A model generated the notes under the pieces. It had not been told where the DNA came from and searched no databases. It worked only from the letters and a program-made list of their open reading frames with translations. 64,000 nucleotides of DNA from Tunturiibacter gelidiferens. GTDB taxonomy: Bacteria; Acidobacteriota; Terriglobia; Terriglobales; Acidobacteriaceae. The translations under genes and the position numbers were made by a program. Location: contig NZ_JACHEB010000003.1 of the NCBI RefSeq assembly GCF_014201335.1, forward strand, positions 124,001 to 188,000, read 5' to 3'. This document shows positions 27,542 to 37,152 of this stretch, piece after piece. How positions within the stretch are numbered: the stretch's first letter is position 1; each line of letters begins with the position of its first letter.

Positions 27542-28522
27542 CTACGCCGTTGCTAGGGCTAAAGCGAAGGAGCATGCGCAATCATGCCAGGTCTCCTTCA
27601 TTGTGAAGCCTGACCAGATGAGCAATGATGCCAATGTTGCAAAGGTGAACTTGTAGCTGGACTTAGTCTGAATTGTCTCGTCCGTCCTGAAGGCAAGATC
27701 CAGTCGTGGATAGCTGGCTACTGGGGGAATCGTGACGCCTTGAGTTGTCACCGACCGCAGGTGCATCTCAACCAAGGCTTCATGGCGGTTCCAGACGACC
27801 TTATGTGCAAATTGTTCCACTTCGAAGTTTGCTCCTAAAACCTTGTTCAGCCTTTCGAGGGCGTTTCGACTCAGGGCTTGATGGCAGCCCGATCGGTCGT
27901 CATAGGTAGACATGAGCGTTTCTTGGTCCTGGACGAGGTCAACGCAGAGAAGGAGGGAGTCGCCGCTTTCAAGTTGGCTATGAAGATTGAGTAAAATGTC
28001 CTGAGCCTCCGGACGAGAGAATGTTCCAATGGCGGAGTTAGCCCAAATTGCCAACGTGCGGCCACCGTGCCAACGCTTGATCTGATACGAGTCCTTGATC
28101 AGGTTCGCAACCCGCGGACGAGATACGACTCCCGGAATCTTGGACGCGATGTCAAACTCCGCGAAATCCAACGCGGCCCGTGAAATGTCGACTGGCTGGT
28201 AGAGCACCGATCCTTGACTGCGGATAAGAGATCCAAGAAGCAATCCACTCTTCGCTGCCGATCCTGCCCCGAGTTCGACAATAGTAAAGGGGCGATATCC
28301 AGCAGCCATTCGAAGGACTTCGATCGCGTTGTGTTGCAACAGATCAGTCTCGGTTCGATTCGCGTGGTGTGCCGGGAGACGCGCGATTTCATCAGACAAT
28401 ATGACACCCCGCTCGTCGTACGGCAGCCATGGTGGAAGCGTCTTCCTCGATGCTGAAAGACCCGTGTGGGCACCACGAGCTACAGCTTGGACGACCTCCG
28501 CAGATGCGTAGTCAGCGACCAT
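27542..28522 (-). CDS. EgtD-like SAM-dependent methyltransferase with altered pocket residues
   Basis: The fold and order of motifs match L-histidine N-alpha-methyltransferase: LPPWLPYDERG.. with RTETDLL, the SAM site IVELGAGSAAKSGLLL, PVDIS, a loop IWANSAIGTFSRPE, CVDLVQDQETLMSTYDD and WNRHEALVEMHLRS. In EgtD the loop reads IGN and a later strand reads TESS; here these are IGT and TKSS (near residues 168 and 300). Those residues contact the histidine substrate in EgtD, so another substrate is likely. GGGAG precedes the ATG. No ergothioneine partner gene (EgtB type) is nearby. Confidence 0.82.
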   Translation of the reverse strand: MVADYASAEVVQAVARGAHTGLSASRKTLPPWLPYDERGVILSDEIARLPAHHANRTETDLLQHNAIEVLRMAAGYRPFTIVELGAGSAAKSGLLLGSLIRSQGSVLYQPVDISRAALDFAEFDIASKIPGVVSRPRVANLIKDSYQIKRWHGGRTLAIWANSAIGTFSRPEAQDILLNLHSQLESGDSLLLCVDLVQDQETLMSTYDDRSGCHQALSRNALERLNKVLGANFEVEQFAHKVVWNRHEALVEMHLRSVTTQGVTIPPVASYPRLDLAFRTDETIQTKSSYKFTFATLASLLIWSGFTMKETWHDCACSFALALATA

Positions 28523-28654
28523 ACCACTCCCTTAGCGCATCACTACCCGCGAACAGCAAGAACACGAGCAATGTGCTGATTCTTCTTTGGGTCGAGCGTA
28601 CGAGTCGGATCCATCCGGCGTATTGAATGAATCAATCGCTTTCGGCGATTAGCG

Positions 28655-29101
28655 TCATTCCGTGTATGGGAAGATACGGCCACCGGGTTGGCTGAGAATG
28701 GTTCTAATCTCCATAAGCAAGCAGGACGGATCAATCGGCTTGGATAGGAGCCTGAAGCTGAAGCCTAGACCACGCGTTTCGCAGAGCAGATCGGCCGTCT
28801 CAGCCTGTCCCGACAGAAGCAGTACCTTACAGGTCGGCCAGCGGGATGTCATTGTGATTGCAAGATGCACGCCGCTCATTGTCGGCATTGCGACATCCGA
28901 AAGCAGAAGATGAGGAGCAGTCCGGACCGATGCGCGGAGGGCCTCCTCGGGCACAGTAAACCAGGCTGTGCTGAATCCTGCATGAGTCAGAATTAAGGAG
29001 AGAGTCATGGCGATCAGGCGCTCGTCGTCGACCACGAAGACCAGGAGCTGAGAATCGACGGATTCATCCGTAGGTGAGAGTCGCTGAAACGCCTGTGACA
29101 T
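28655..29101 (-). CDS. Stand-alone response regulator receiver protein
   Basis: A single receiver domain of ~120 residues: acidic pair FVVDDERL, the phosphorylatable Asp in LLSDVAMPTMSG, the Ser switch LLLSGQA and Lys in LLSKPID. No output domain follows. It could receive phosphate from the orphan kinases at 3949-5526 or 5692-6444, which is speculation. It lies 132 bases before the EgtD-like gene on the same strand. Confidence 0.92.
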   Translation of the reverse strand: MSQAFQRLSPTDESVDSQLLVFVVDDERLIAMTLSLILTHAGFSTAWFTVPEEALRASVRTAPHLLLSDVAMPTMSGVHLAITMTSRWPTCKVLLLSGQAETADLLCETRGLGFSFRLLSKPIDPSCLLMEIRTILSQPGGRIFPYTE

Positions 29102-29309
29102 ATCAATTGCTTTCCCCGCTGATTGGCATCTGCCAGGGAGGCATTGATGGAGATGCGAGTCTCGTGTTCAGCATGGCATGAGATTAGGGGGTGCGTGAAA
29201 TGGCGTATAGACAGATCGAGTCGCTTTTGCCGGATATGAGCACCGTCCATCAGCGAGCGCGCAAACTCCCAGAAAGCTAATCGACTATCATCAGGGATGT
29301 GGAGGCCGC

Positions 29310-29909
29310 GTGGCAAAACGTAATGTCGGCGAGAAGATTTTCGAAGCTGCCTCTCGCAGTTTTCATGAGTACGGCTACAACGCGACTGGAATCCAAGAGA
29401 TCGTAGACTCTGCAGGTGTTCCGAAAGGCAGCTTCTACGCTCACTACAAGAGCAAGGAAGCTCTCGGTCTCGAAGTCTTGAGGATTGACGCCGAGGCTAC
29501 ACTGAATAGTCTCGTGATGAATGGGAATTCACCGGCGCTTGACTCTCTCAAAGAACACTTCCGCCTCCTGGCTAACGATTACTACAGATTCAAATATCGA
29601 TCAGGATGTTTGGTCGGCGACTTCGCGTCTGAGTTGGCGAGCAACGCGAAGTTCCGCACAGCGAGTCTTGCGTATATGAATGCTTGGGCGGCCAAGATCG
29701 AAGAGGCTCTCCGTATCGCCCAGGAAGCGAAAGAGATTCCGAAGCAAAAGGATCCTGCCGTTCTATCTCGTTTTCTTCTCGCAGCATTCTTCGGTGCAGC
29801 TCTGAGAATCAGGCTGTTGAAGTCGCTCGTGCCCTTCGAAGAATTCATTGAAATTGCGTTCGGAGACCTCTTGATCAATTCCAAACAGACAGCAGCCAAG
29901 GCGAAATAG
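29310..29909 (+). CDS. TetR-family transcriptional regulator
   Basis: An N-terminal TetR helix-turn-helix is clear (KIFEAASRSFHEYGYNATGI.. with EIVDSAGVPKGSFYAHYKSKE in outline). The ligand-binding half is helical and the 199-residue length is typical. A GTG start at 29310 follows GGAGG by four bases. It is divergent from the receiver gene and may control that gene, the SDR at 30107 or the RND operon. Confidence 0.93.
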   Translation: MAKRNVGEKIFEAASRSFHEYGYNATGIQEIVDSAGVPKGSFYAHYKSKEALGLEVLRIDAEATLNSLVMNGNSPALDSLKEHFRLLANDYYRFKYRSGCLVGDFASELASNAKFRTASLAYMNAWAAKIEEALRIAQEAKEIPKQKDPAVLSRFLLAAFFGAALRIRLLKSLVPFEEFIEIAFGDLLINSKQTAAKAK

Positions 29910-30106
29910 AAGATCTCAGCGTCTGCTACCTGCTATCGTCTGGCTCAATTCAAGTGTTTCCAAGGTAGGTGCGCTGAGGCTTTCCTTCCGGCAATCGTAA
30001 CGGTCGCGCGGCGAGGCATCGAAGCTCGCTATAACGAAGGTGAGGATTGCCGGAAGGGTGGTTAGTATCAAAATTCCCATGACGTTTTCTCAGTAGAAGC
30101 AGTTGA

Positions 30107-30850
30107 TTAGAGGCCGCCACTCGCGACGACAATCTCACCTGTCAACCACGCGGAATCTTCAGAAGCGAGAAAGATCGCGACTGCTGCGATATCGTTTGGC
30201 TGGCCAGCACGGCCGAGAGGGGTCTGTGAAACCAGCCCCGTCTCAAAATCAGAGCCCATGACGCCTGTGCTGTGGGTGCCTTCCGTCTCGACAAGCCCGG
30301 GGTTGAGAGAATTGACACGGATTTTCTTCGGCGCGAGTTCCTTTGACAGGACCGACGTAATCATGTCGACTGCGCCCTTGGTCGCCGTATACACCGCGCT
30401 CGTGGCCGGCTTCAGCCGCGTGATACTGGATCCAATATTGATGACGCTGCCACCTTCGCTCAGATGCTTTGCCGCTGCCTGGGTCGTCAGCAGCAGTCCG
30501 AGCACATTGATGTTGAATTGCTTATGGAAGGACTCCTCAGTGATGGCCTCAAGCGGGGCGAATTCATAAACCCCGGAGTTGTTCACCAAGATATCCAAAC
30601 GGCCGTAGTTCTTAATCGCGGCGTCGATGATGCCTGTAGCCTCGACCGCCTTCGTGACGTCGCCGGATACCGCAACAGCCTTGCCGCCAGCCGCTGTGAT
30701 TGCCGCCACGACAGTCTCGGCGCCCGACTTGCTGGAAGCGTAGTTGACCACCACCGAAGCACCTTCGGATGCTAACGACTTTGCGATTGCGGCACCGATG
30801 CCCTTTGAAGCGCCCGTTACGACCGCGACTTTACCTTTGAGTTTGCCCAT
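30107..30850 (-). CDS. Short-chain dehydrogenase/reductase (FabG-like)
   Basis: A 247-residue classical SDR: cofactor loop TGASKGIGAAIA, GDVTKAVE, NNSGVYE, the catalytic Ser in GSSITR and YTATKGA with Tyr and Lys, then SLNPGLVETEG. It reduces or oxidises an alcohol/ketone with NAD(P). It is divergent from the ArsR-type gene at 31006, which probably represses it. Confidence 0.93.
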   Translation of the reverse strand: MGKLKGKVAVVTGASKGIGAAIAKSLASEGASVVVNYASSKSGAETVVAAITAAGGKAVAVSGDVTKAVEATGIIDAAIKNYGRLDILVNNSGVYEFAPLEAITEESFHKQFNINVLGLLLTTQAAAKHLSEGGSVINIGSSITRLKPATSAVYTATKGAVDMITSVLSKELAPKKIRVNSLNPGLVETEGTHSTGVMGSDFETGLVSQTPLGRAGQPNDIAAVAIFLASEDSAWLTGEIVVASGGL

Positions 30851-31005
30851 GATGTTTTCCTCTATCCGTTTCTTCCCCGCTCGGCTATGAGCCTCGCGTC
30901 GGACGCCCTCAAGTACGAGCTTTGTATGTGATGGGTGAGTTTTCGATAAGTTTCAATAGTTCATAACTATTGAACTAAGGAGATGATCTGGACTAGACTG
31001 ACATA

Positions 31006-31392
31006 ATGAAACCGCTCGTCCATCCCACGTTGCGAGACATCACGGTGGAGGGTATTCTTCATGCACTCTCTGACCCCGTGCGGGTGGCGATCTACGCCGA
31101 TATTGTGGGCTCGGACTGTTCACAGACCTGCTCCAATTTCGTCAACATTGTGGATAAGCCGGTTCCGAAGTCCACGCTGTCCGTTCACTTCAAAGCCCTG
31201 AGACAAGCTGGCTTGATTCGCGGAGAACGTAGAGGAGTGGAGATGTATAACGTTTCGCGTTGTTCAGAGATCGACGGCCGATTCCCTGGACTGATCGCAG
31301 CGATCGTCAAGGCACATAACATTCAGTCAGAAGAAACCCGAACCCCGAAGGTAAAGCCCGGTTCTCTCAAAAAGAGGCGTTTAGAGCGCTGA
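31006..31392 (+). CDS. ArsR-type helix-turn-helix regulator
   Basis: The 128-residue protein has the ArsR pattern ILHALSDPVRVAIYADIV, a recognition helix around KSTLSVHFKALRQAGLI, and a wing (GERRGVEMYNVS). Several cysteines occur (DCSQTC), which could sense oxidants or metals. It lies 155 bases from the divergent SDR start. Confidence 0.87.
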   Translation: MKPLVHPTLRDITVEGILHALSDPVRVAIYADIVGSDCSQTCSNFVNIVDKPVPKSTLSVHFKALRQAGLIRGERRGVEMYNVSRCSEIDGRFPGLIAAIVKAHNIQSEETRTPKVKPGSLKKRRLER

Positions 31393-31705
31393 CGATAGCG
31401 ATCCTAAGCCTCCTCGTGACCGCCGTATTGCATCAGGAGACTAGATTTGTCGATTTTAAGCATGATGCAGACGTTCAGATTTCAGTTTTAAAGCGATCAC
31501 TTTAGGCATTTCTGACTCTCGCCTTCGTGCGGTAGATGCAGGGATGACAAGATCCGCCGGTTACGACGAAATGATGCAAGATATCTCGAAACATCCAGCC
31601 TAAATTCGATTCGGGTCCTGAAGACACTCTTACGGCCACGACTGAGTCGCTGGCAAGGAGTTCGTGCTGGAATCTGCATCCCGAGCCATTGAGGAGCAAA
31701 CACTG
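31393..31705. other. Intergenic region upstream of folE
   Basis: About 310 bases contain no recognised gene. The folE open frame extends into it from 31664, but the usual start is at 31706. Nothing structured was noticed. Confidence 0.45.
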
Positions 31706-32299
31706 ATGTCGACTGCACTGCTAAGCGCGCTTGCCGGAGCGACTATACAGGATTTGTATCGCGAACTCCTTTTGCGCATAGGGGAGGATCCTTCGCGAGA
31801 TGGACTGTTGAAAACCCCTGAACGCATGGAGGAGGCGCTAAAGTTTCTCACCAGCGGCTACGAACAAGACGCCCTTGAAATCCTCCACGAAGCCTATTTT
31901 GAGAGTGAATATGGAGGAATGGTCGTTGTGCGGGATATCGAGTTCTATTCGATGTGCGAGCACCATATGCTACCTTTCTTCGGCAGAGCACACATAGCCT
32001 ACGTCCCGAACAAGAAAGTAATTGGTCTAAGCAAGTTTCCGAGACTCCTGAATATGTATGCCAGGAGGCTGCAGGTGCAGGAACGACTGACGGAGCAGGT
32101 AGCACATGCAATCATGCAGACGACTCACGCCCAGGGTGTGGCTGTAGTCATTGAAGCGTCGCATCTTTGCATGATGATGCGGGGAGTCGAGAAACAGAAT
32201 TCGACGACTTCGACTTCGACGATGCTCGGCATCTTTCTGTCCGAGACTCAAACGCGCAGTGAACTCTTGAGCATTCTCGCCCCAAGAGGTCGCCGGTAG
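31706..32299 (+). CDS. folE: GTP cyclohydrolase I
   Basis: It catalyses the first step of folate and biopterin synthesis, GTP to dihydroneopterin triphosphate. The zinc-site motif [10 protein letters not shown] and the later Cys in [13 protein letters not shown] are present, and [16 protein letters not shown] matches the family. [12 protein letters not shown] is the usual N-terminal signature. The protein is 197 residues from the ATG at 31706 (GAGGAG precedes it by about ten bases). Confidence 0.95.
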   Translation: MSTALLSALAGATIQDLYRELLLRIGEDPSRDGLLKTPERMEEALKFLTSGYEQDALEILHEAYFESEYGGMVVVRDIEFYSMCEHHMLPFFGRAHIAYVPNKKVIGLSKFPRLLNMYARRLQVQERLTEQVAHAIMQTTHAQGVAVVIEASHLCMMMRGVEKQNSTTSTSTMLGIFLSETQTRSELLSILAPRGRR

Positions 32300-32486
32300 A
32301 GCGGCCTTTACGCCAGCCCTTCACGAATGAAAAGAGGTGCTCGAGGCCGGAAAATGACTTGCCTATTCGAAGGGGCAAATCTATCTTCGGGCAGTCGCGG
32401 CGGACTCATCCGGCGTTCCGTTGTCGGCTTGCTCTAGCTAAGTAGAGTCCCATAGGGGGATAATTCAGGTGTCCATAGGAGATTCC

Positions 32487-34811
32487 ATGCTTTCGCCTGA
32501 GTCTCGAACACGAACCGAAGCGTTCCTTGCCGTGGAACAGCGAACACTACGGATGATCGGCGAGGGCGCGCCTCTGAAAGAGATTTTGAACGAGCTCTGC
32601 GTAGCGTTCGACACCCAAGTACCCGAGGGCCTATCCACGATCACCCTGAAAGACCCTGATGGAGAGTGGCTCATCCCGGTCGTTGGGCCGCGGATACCGA
32701 GCGTTTATGCAAAACGGTTCACACGAATGCCCATTCAGCCAGGAGGGTCTTGCAACGCATCAGCTTTTTTCAAGAAACGCGTTGTCATTTCTGATATCGC
32801 TACCGACCCTACGTGGCCCGAAGAGCATCGGCAGCCCGCAATTGACGCTGGACTAAAAGCCACCTTGTCACAACCGCTGCTCTCCTCGACGAACGATATT
32901 CTTGGAACGTTGGCGTGGTGGTACACCGAAACGCGAACTCCCTCAGCACAAGAGATCGAGTTGGTTGAGGCCGCTGGGCAGATAGTTCAGTCCACTATTG
33001 AGAGGGAACGGTCTGCCTCTTCGCTCAGAATGGCGCTCAAAGAGTCGGAGAAGTCAGCATCGGAACTCAAAACGCTCATCGACACAATTCCGACTCTCGT
33101 TTGGTGTGGGAAACCTGACGGCTCAAACGAATTCGTAAACCAGCGATGGGTTGCGTACACCGGGCTCACCGCGCAAGACCTATTGGGCTTGGGCTGGGCG
33201 AGAGTGATTCATCCCGACGATTACTTCGAACTGACGACGAAATTGACCGATTCGTTTGCCACAGCTGAAACCTTTGAGGTTGAAGCGAGGTTGAAACGGC
33301 TTGACGGCGAATATCGTTGGTTTCTCCTTCGTTTCGAGCCGGTTCCGGGGCAACTGAACAAGGTTGACAGGTGGTATGGCTCCGCTACTGACATCCACGT
33401 GATGAGGCAGGGACTGGAGACTGTACGCCAGGAGCAGGCCGAACTATGGCGGATGGTGGATTCAATCCCGGCCGCAATCCACTTCATGGATGCACAGGGA
33501 AAAGTCTTATACGTCAATCAAGCCTCGCTTGAGTACACAGGGCTGCAAGCGAAGGATGCGGACGATCCAAATTTCCGTGACAAGATTTTTCATCCTGACG
33601 ATGAGAAAGCACTTCGGGACTCACGGAATAGGAGTTTCGCCGCGGGAGTTCCGTTTCAGCTTGAGACAAGGGCACGTCGGCGTGATGGCGTGTATCACTG
33701 GTTTCTTATCCACTACAAGCCTTTCTACGACGGTAGCGGGAAACTGATTCGCTGGTACGCAACCGGCACGGACATTGAAGACCGCAGAAGGGTCGAGAAC
33801 ATGGTTCGCAACGAGAATGTCGCGCTACGCGAAGACGTCGTTCGATCTTCCATGTTTGAAGAAATTGTCGGCTCGTCTGAAGCTCTGCGTAAAGTCCTTG
33901 TTCAAGTCTCAAAAGTCGCTCCAACCAGCGCTTCGGTCCTAATTTTGGGCGAGACGGGAACAGGAAAAGAGCTGATTGCACGCGCCATCCACAACGCGTC
34001 TCCCAGAGCGAAGAGAGCTTTCATAAAGGTGAACTGCGCTTCCATCCCCTCTGCACTGATCGCGTCCGAACTGTTTGGTCACGAGAAGGGCTCGTTTACC
34101 GGTGCTCTTCAGCGTCACTTAGGGCGATTTGAGTTGGCAGATGGCGGCACCATATTTCTTGATGAAGTTGGCGAACTCCCTACAGAAACTCAAGCTGTTC
34201 TGCTGCGCGTCCTTCAAGAACGACAATTCGAGCGAGTTGGTGGAAGCCAAACTATCTCTGTCGACGTGCGAGTCATTGCAGCGACCAATCGAGATATTGA
34301 GGCTGCAGTCGCCGAAGGGATATTCCGTCAAGACCTGTTGTATAGACTCAACGTATTCCCGATTCAGGTTCCGTCCCTGCGAGAGAGAGCTGGCGACATC
34401 CCTTTGTTGGTCGCATACCTGGTCGATCGATATGCCCACAAAGCCGGAAAGAAGCTTCGGAATATCAGCAAACAGACGATGAGCCTATTCGAGTCATACT
34501 CGTGGCCCGGCAATATTCGCGAACTGCAGAATGTGATCGAGCGCGCCGTGATCTTATGCGATTCCGAAACTTTCTCAGCCGACGAGTCTTGGTTCAAGCA
34601 GGCTTTTTCAAAGCCGGGCATGACGCGCGTTCCTCTGCTCGAAGAACTCGTGGAACGCGAACGAGGAATGATCGAAGCGGCGCTGCGAGAGTGCCATGGC
34701 ATCGTAGGCGGCAAGAACGGCGCAGCCTACAGACTTGGGATTCCCCGACAGACGCTAATCTCGAAGATCAAGAAGCTGGGGATCAATCAACACCTTTTCA
34801 AGGCTGTTTAG
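32487..34811 (+). CDS. GAF-PAS-PAS sigma-54-dependent activator
   Basis: The order is an N-terminal GAF domain (about residues 10-180), two PAS domains with PAC-type ends (about 205-325 and 340-460), a sigma-54-interacting AAA+ domain (about 490-720) and a Fis-type helix-turn-helix (GGKNGAAYRLGIPRQTLISK). Walker A is GETGTGKE. The sigma-54 loop is GSFTGA in place of the commoner GAFTGA. Walker B is GGTIFLDEVGE. The ATG at 32487 follows GGAG; the frame also has a GTG at 32469. No receiver domain, so it responds to ligand or redox via GAF/PAS. Confidence 0.95.
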   Translation: MLSPESRTRTEAFLAVEQRTLRMIGEGAPLKEILNELCVAFDTQVPEGLSTITLKDPDGEWLIPVVGPRIPSVYAKRFTRMPIQPGGSCNASAFFKKRVVISDIATDPTWPEEHRQPAIDAGLKATLSQPLLSSTNDILGTLAWWYTETRTPSAQEIELVEAAGQIVQSTIERERSASSLRMALKESEKSASELKTLIDTIPTLVWCGKPDGSNEFVNQRWVAYTGLTAQDLLGLGWARVIHPDDYFELTTKLTDSFATAETFEVEARLKRLDGEYRWFLLRFEPVPGQLNKVDRWYGSATDIHVMRQGLETVRQEQAELWRMVDSIPAAIHFMDAQGKVLYVNQASLEYTGLQAKDADDPNFRDKIFHPDDEKALRDSRNRSFAAGVPFQLETRARRRDGVYHWFLIHYKPFYDGSGKLIRWYATGTDIEDRRRVENMVRNENVALREDVVRSSMFEEIVGSSEALRKVLVQVSKVAPTSASVLILGETGTGKELIARAIHNASPRAKRAFIKVNCASIPSALIASELFGHEKGSFTGALQRHLGRFELADGGTIFLDEVGELPTETQAVLLRVLQERQFERVGGSQTISVDVRVIAATNRDIEAAVAEGIFRQDLLYRLNVFPIQVPSLRERAGDIPLLVAYLVDRYAHKAGKKLRNISKQTMSLFESYSWPGNIRELQNVIERAVILCDSETFSADESWFKQAFSKPGMTRVPLLEELVERERGMIEAALRECHGIVGGKNGAAYRLGIPRQTLISKIKKLGINQHLFKAV

Positions 34812-35051
34812 GCCCCTTTACCCGCGCGGCGCACTGCTGTTGCGGTAGATCGGACTGATCGTCAGCGACAGAGCACGATCTCTCATCTTGGGATCGGTTC
34901 GTCTTCGCATTTCATCAAGTTGCTTGTTGAGCTGAGTTTTCGGCACCTGCCGAAATATCGGCGCGCCTGAGCGCCTGCGAGTTCCATATAAATCAATGAT
35001 TTGGCGAATGGCGTCCAACCTGCAAATAGCGGGATTGAGCGTTGTCCAAAC

Positions 35052-35306
35052 ATGCTGAAAATTGAACGATCGTCTGACGGCAATGTCACGACGCTTCATC
35101 TGATTGGTCGACTCCAGGAGGAGCATATTCCAGAGCTGATTCGCGAAATCGAGAAGAGCGGCTCCGTCATCCAGATCTCCATGGCAGAAGTCGATCTCGT
35201 TGATTTGGCCGGGATACGTTTTCTTGCCAGATGTCGATCAGAGGGTATCCCTCTCCTTAATTCTTCGCAGTACATAACGGAATGGATCGATAAGGAGCTT
35301 CTATGA
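35052..35306 (+). CDS. Small STAS-domain protein
   Basis: An 84-residue protein starts MLKIERSSDGNVTTLHLIGRL and contains a STAS-like core (EHIPELIREIEKS, then SMAEVDLVDLAGIRFLARC, where the DL.DLAGIRFL segment corresponds to the D-S-[ST]-GL region but has DLAG). The usual phosphorylatable Ser is absent in that position. Such proteins act in partner switching. Its 3' end overlaps a very short frame (35303-35347). Confidence 0.7.
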   Translation: MLKIERSSDGNVTTLHLIGRLQEEHIPELIREIEKSGSVIQISMAEVDLVDLAGIRFLARCRSEGIPLLNSSQYITEWIDKELL

Positions 35307-35347
35307 GCACTCCACTCGAACGGCTGATGAAGCAGGTAACCCACTAG
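35303..35347 (+). other. Fourteen-codon frame coupled to the STAS gene, probably a remnant
   Basis: ATG overlaps the STAS stop (ATGA) and the frame reads MSTPLERLMKQVTH before a stop. Coupling of this sort is usual for a following gene in an operon, so this may be the truncated start of one. Too short for identification. Confidence 0.25.
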
Positions 35348-35364
35348 GAAGGATCGAAGGACGC

Positions 35365-36357
35365 ATGTATCTGACTGCATCGTACGAAGAACAAAGTCTA
35401 TGCCGGATGATGCGTTCAACTTACAGCATCGTCGATCGTCCGATCCTCGTTCTGAGGGAACGCGCAACACTGCAGTCAGCTATCGCAAGAATGACTTCAC
35501 AAGCGGGTTTTCCTGATCCGGTGGAGGGCTTACATTCGACTAAAGCATTTCTCATAGCGGTCCATCTCGTCGCCTCTGCTGGGGAAACGCGTGATTCCCA
35601 CATGGATGGTAGAGCAGTAACGTCGGAATCTTGGACGATTGGTGGGGTGACAATCTACGACCTTGACGAAGCCCCACCGTTTTTCAGGACATGTGCATTC
35701 GACTGCGTCCACTACTACCTGCCTCGCGCGACAATTGACGCATATACAGATTCGGCTGGTTTAGCACGGATTGGAACTCTCCGTTGTCCCAAGGGTAAGT
35801 ACGATCACGTCCTCTACCATCTCGCCCAGGCACTCTTGCCGATGCTCGCACAGCGCGATCTGATATGCGAGATGTATCTCAATCACTACTTGCCGATGTT
35901 ATGTGCGTATCTCGTTCGGTGTTATGGATCAGTTCGGCCACCCAAAGCCCGGGGCGGTCTTGCCCCGTGGCAAAGACGGTGCGTTACTAACATGATTCGA
36001 AGCGATCTCAGGGGTGACGCGAGCATGAGCAAACTTGCAGAGACATGCGGCCTCTCGGTCAGCCATTTTGCTCGCTGCTTCCGGACGACGTTTGGAATTC
36101 CTGTTCATCGCTATGTCGTTCAGGAACGGATTGAGGCAGCTAAGAGAATGCTCTTAGACCCGGGAAATAGTCTGACGCAGATTGCGCTCGAAACCGGCTT
36201 CTCCGACCAAGCTGCTTTTGGCCGTACATTCGGCAGCCTCGTGGGGCTGACTCCTGCAAAGTGGAGGAAGGAACGTCTTTACGCCACAGTTCAGCAAAGC
36301 GCACCGATCATGGATGGAATTGAACTGCATCAGGAGGTGGCTGGGACCACGCGCTAA
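35365..36357 (+). CDS. AraC-family transcriptional regulator
   Basis: The N-terminal ~200 residues form a cupin-like effector domain (TIYDLDEAPPFFRTCAFD..). The C-terminal ~100 residues form an AraC double helix-turn-helix (MSKLAETCGLSVSHFARCF and SLTQIALETGFSDQAAFGRTF) ending GLTPAKWRKERL. GAAGGA lies before the ATG. It lies 17 bases after the coupled 14-codon frame on the same strand, so it may share its transcript. Confidence 0.92.
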   Translation: MYLTASYEEQSLCRMMRSTYSIVDRPILVLRERATLQSAIARMTSQAGFPDPVEGLHSTKAFLIAVHLVASAGETRDSHMDGRAVTSESWTIGGVTIYDLDEAPPFFRTCAFDCVHYYLPRATIDAYTDSAGLARIGTLRCPKGKYDHVLYHLAQALLPMLAQRDLICEMYLNHYLPMLCAYLVRCYGSVRPPKARGGLAPWQRRCVTNMIRSDLRGDASMSKLAETCGLSVSHFARCFRTTFGIPVHRYVVQERIEAAKRMLLDPGNSLTQIALETGFSDQAAFGRTFGSLVGLTPAKWRKERLYATVQQSAPIMDGIELHQEVAGTTR

Positions 36358-36562
36358 GAATGCTGCTTGCTGCTTCGGTTTGGTTAGTCGCAATCGGCAA
36401 TTCGACGAAAGTTGGTCGCCTCCTTATGGGATAGACCGCAAGCAGGCGATTGTTCGGCTGTAATCGCAAAAGGTTTTCGCGAACGACAAGCCCCAGAACG
36501 GACGGCATTGTTCAGATCAAAAAGAGCAGGAAATATCTGCTGGGCCAGGATGCAGAGATTTG

Positions 36563-36631
36563 TCCCTCCCAATCGAAATCCGTCTGCAAGTAACAGCAAT
36601 CGTCCTCGCCGAGGAGCTGAGTTTCACTAGG
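36563..36631 (+). pseudogene. LysR-type regulator, N-terminal fragment
   Basis: A short frame reads LPIEIRLQVTAIVLAEELSFTRA, resembling the first helices of LysR-type regulators (cf. the typical LRYFVALAEELSFTRAA). It ends at the ParB-type fragment, where the sequence switches at about 36632. Only about 23 residues remain; a weak call. Confidence 0.35.
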
Positions 36632-37152
36632 GCCCGGTGCATCATCCCAAGCAAACCAGCAGCCGCGATGATGCGCAGTGGAAGGCCGAACAGGAGAAGC
36701 AGCGTCGCGACAAAGCCATCGCCAACACGACCGGACTTCGCGTCCTCTCTGCCATCGCCGCCGCCGTTCCAGTGCGACTGCTCAAACGCGACCTCTTCTT
36801 CGTTCTGGAGAAGCTGCTAACGGTCTTGGATGAGTCGCGTATCGAGACGTTGGCGCGTCAGCACGGCATCCGTCAGAAGCGGGACGAGGGAGGCATCGCA
36901 AAGACGCTTCTCGCATTTATGCGCCGCGCCGATGAAGGCACGCTGTCCCGACTCATGGTCGAGGCGACGATTCTCCTCGCGGCCTCCCGCCATAACGGAA
37001 GCAGTGTCCTCAAGGATGCCGCTACCCTGTACAAGGTGGACACCGAAGCCATCGGCCAGAAGGTCAAACAGGAGTTCGCGGCGAAGGCAAAGGCAAAGAA
37101 AGAACCCAAGCAGGAAGCCAAACCCATTACCAAGGCCAAGAAGGCGGCCTAG
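36632..37152 (+). pseudogene. ParB-like partition protein C-terminal fragment, copy 2
   Basis: The fragment starts VHHPKQTSSRDDAQWKAEQE and continues EKQRRDKAIANTTGLRVL, LARQHGIRQKRDEGGIAKT and a Lys-rich tail ending AKKAA. It matches copy 1 (10430-10887) closely, but with a longer N-terminal stretch. The VHHPK beginning corresponds to the zinc-ribbon-like link seen before this tail in plasmid-type ParB proteins. The DNA-binding half is missing. A GTG at 36637 gives a 171-residue frame that could still be translated. Confidence 0.6.
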
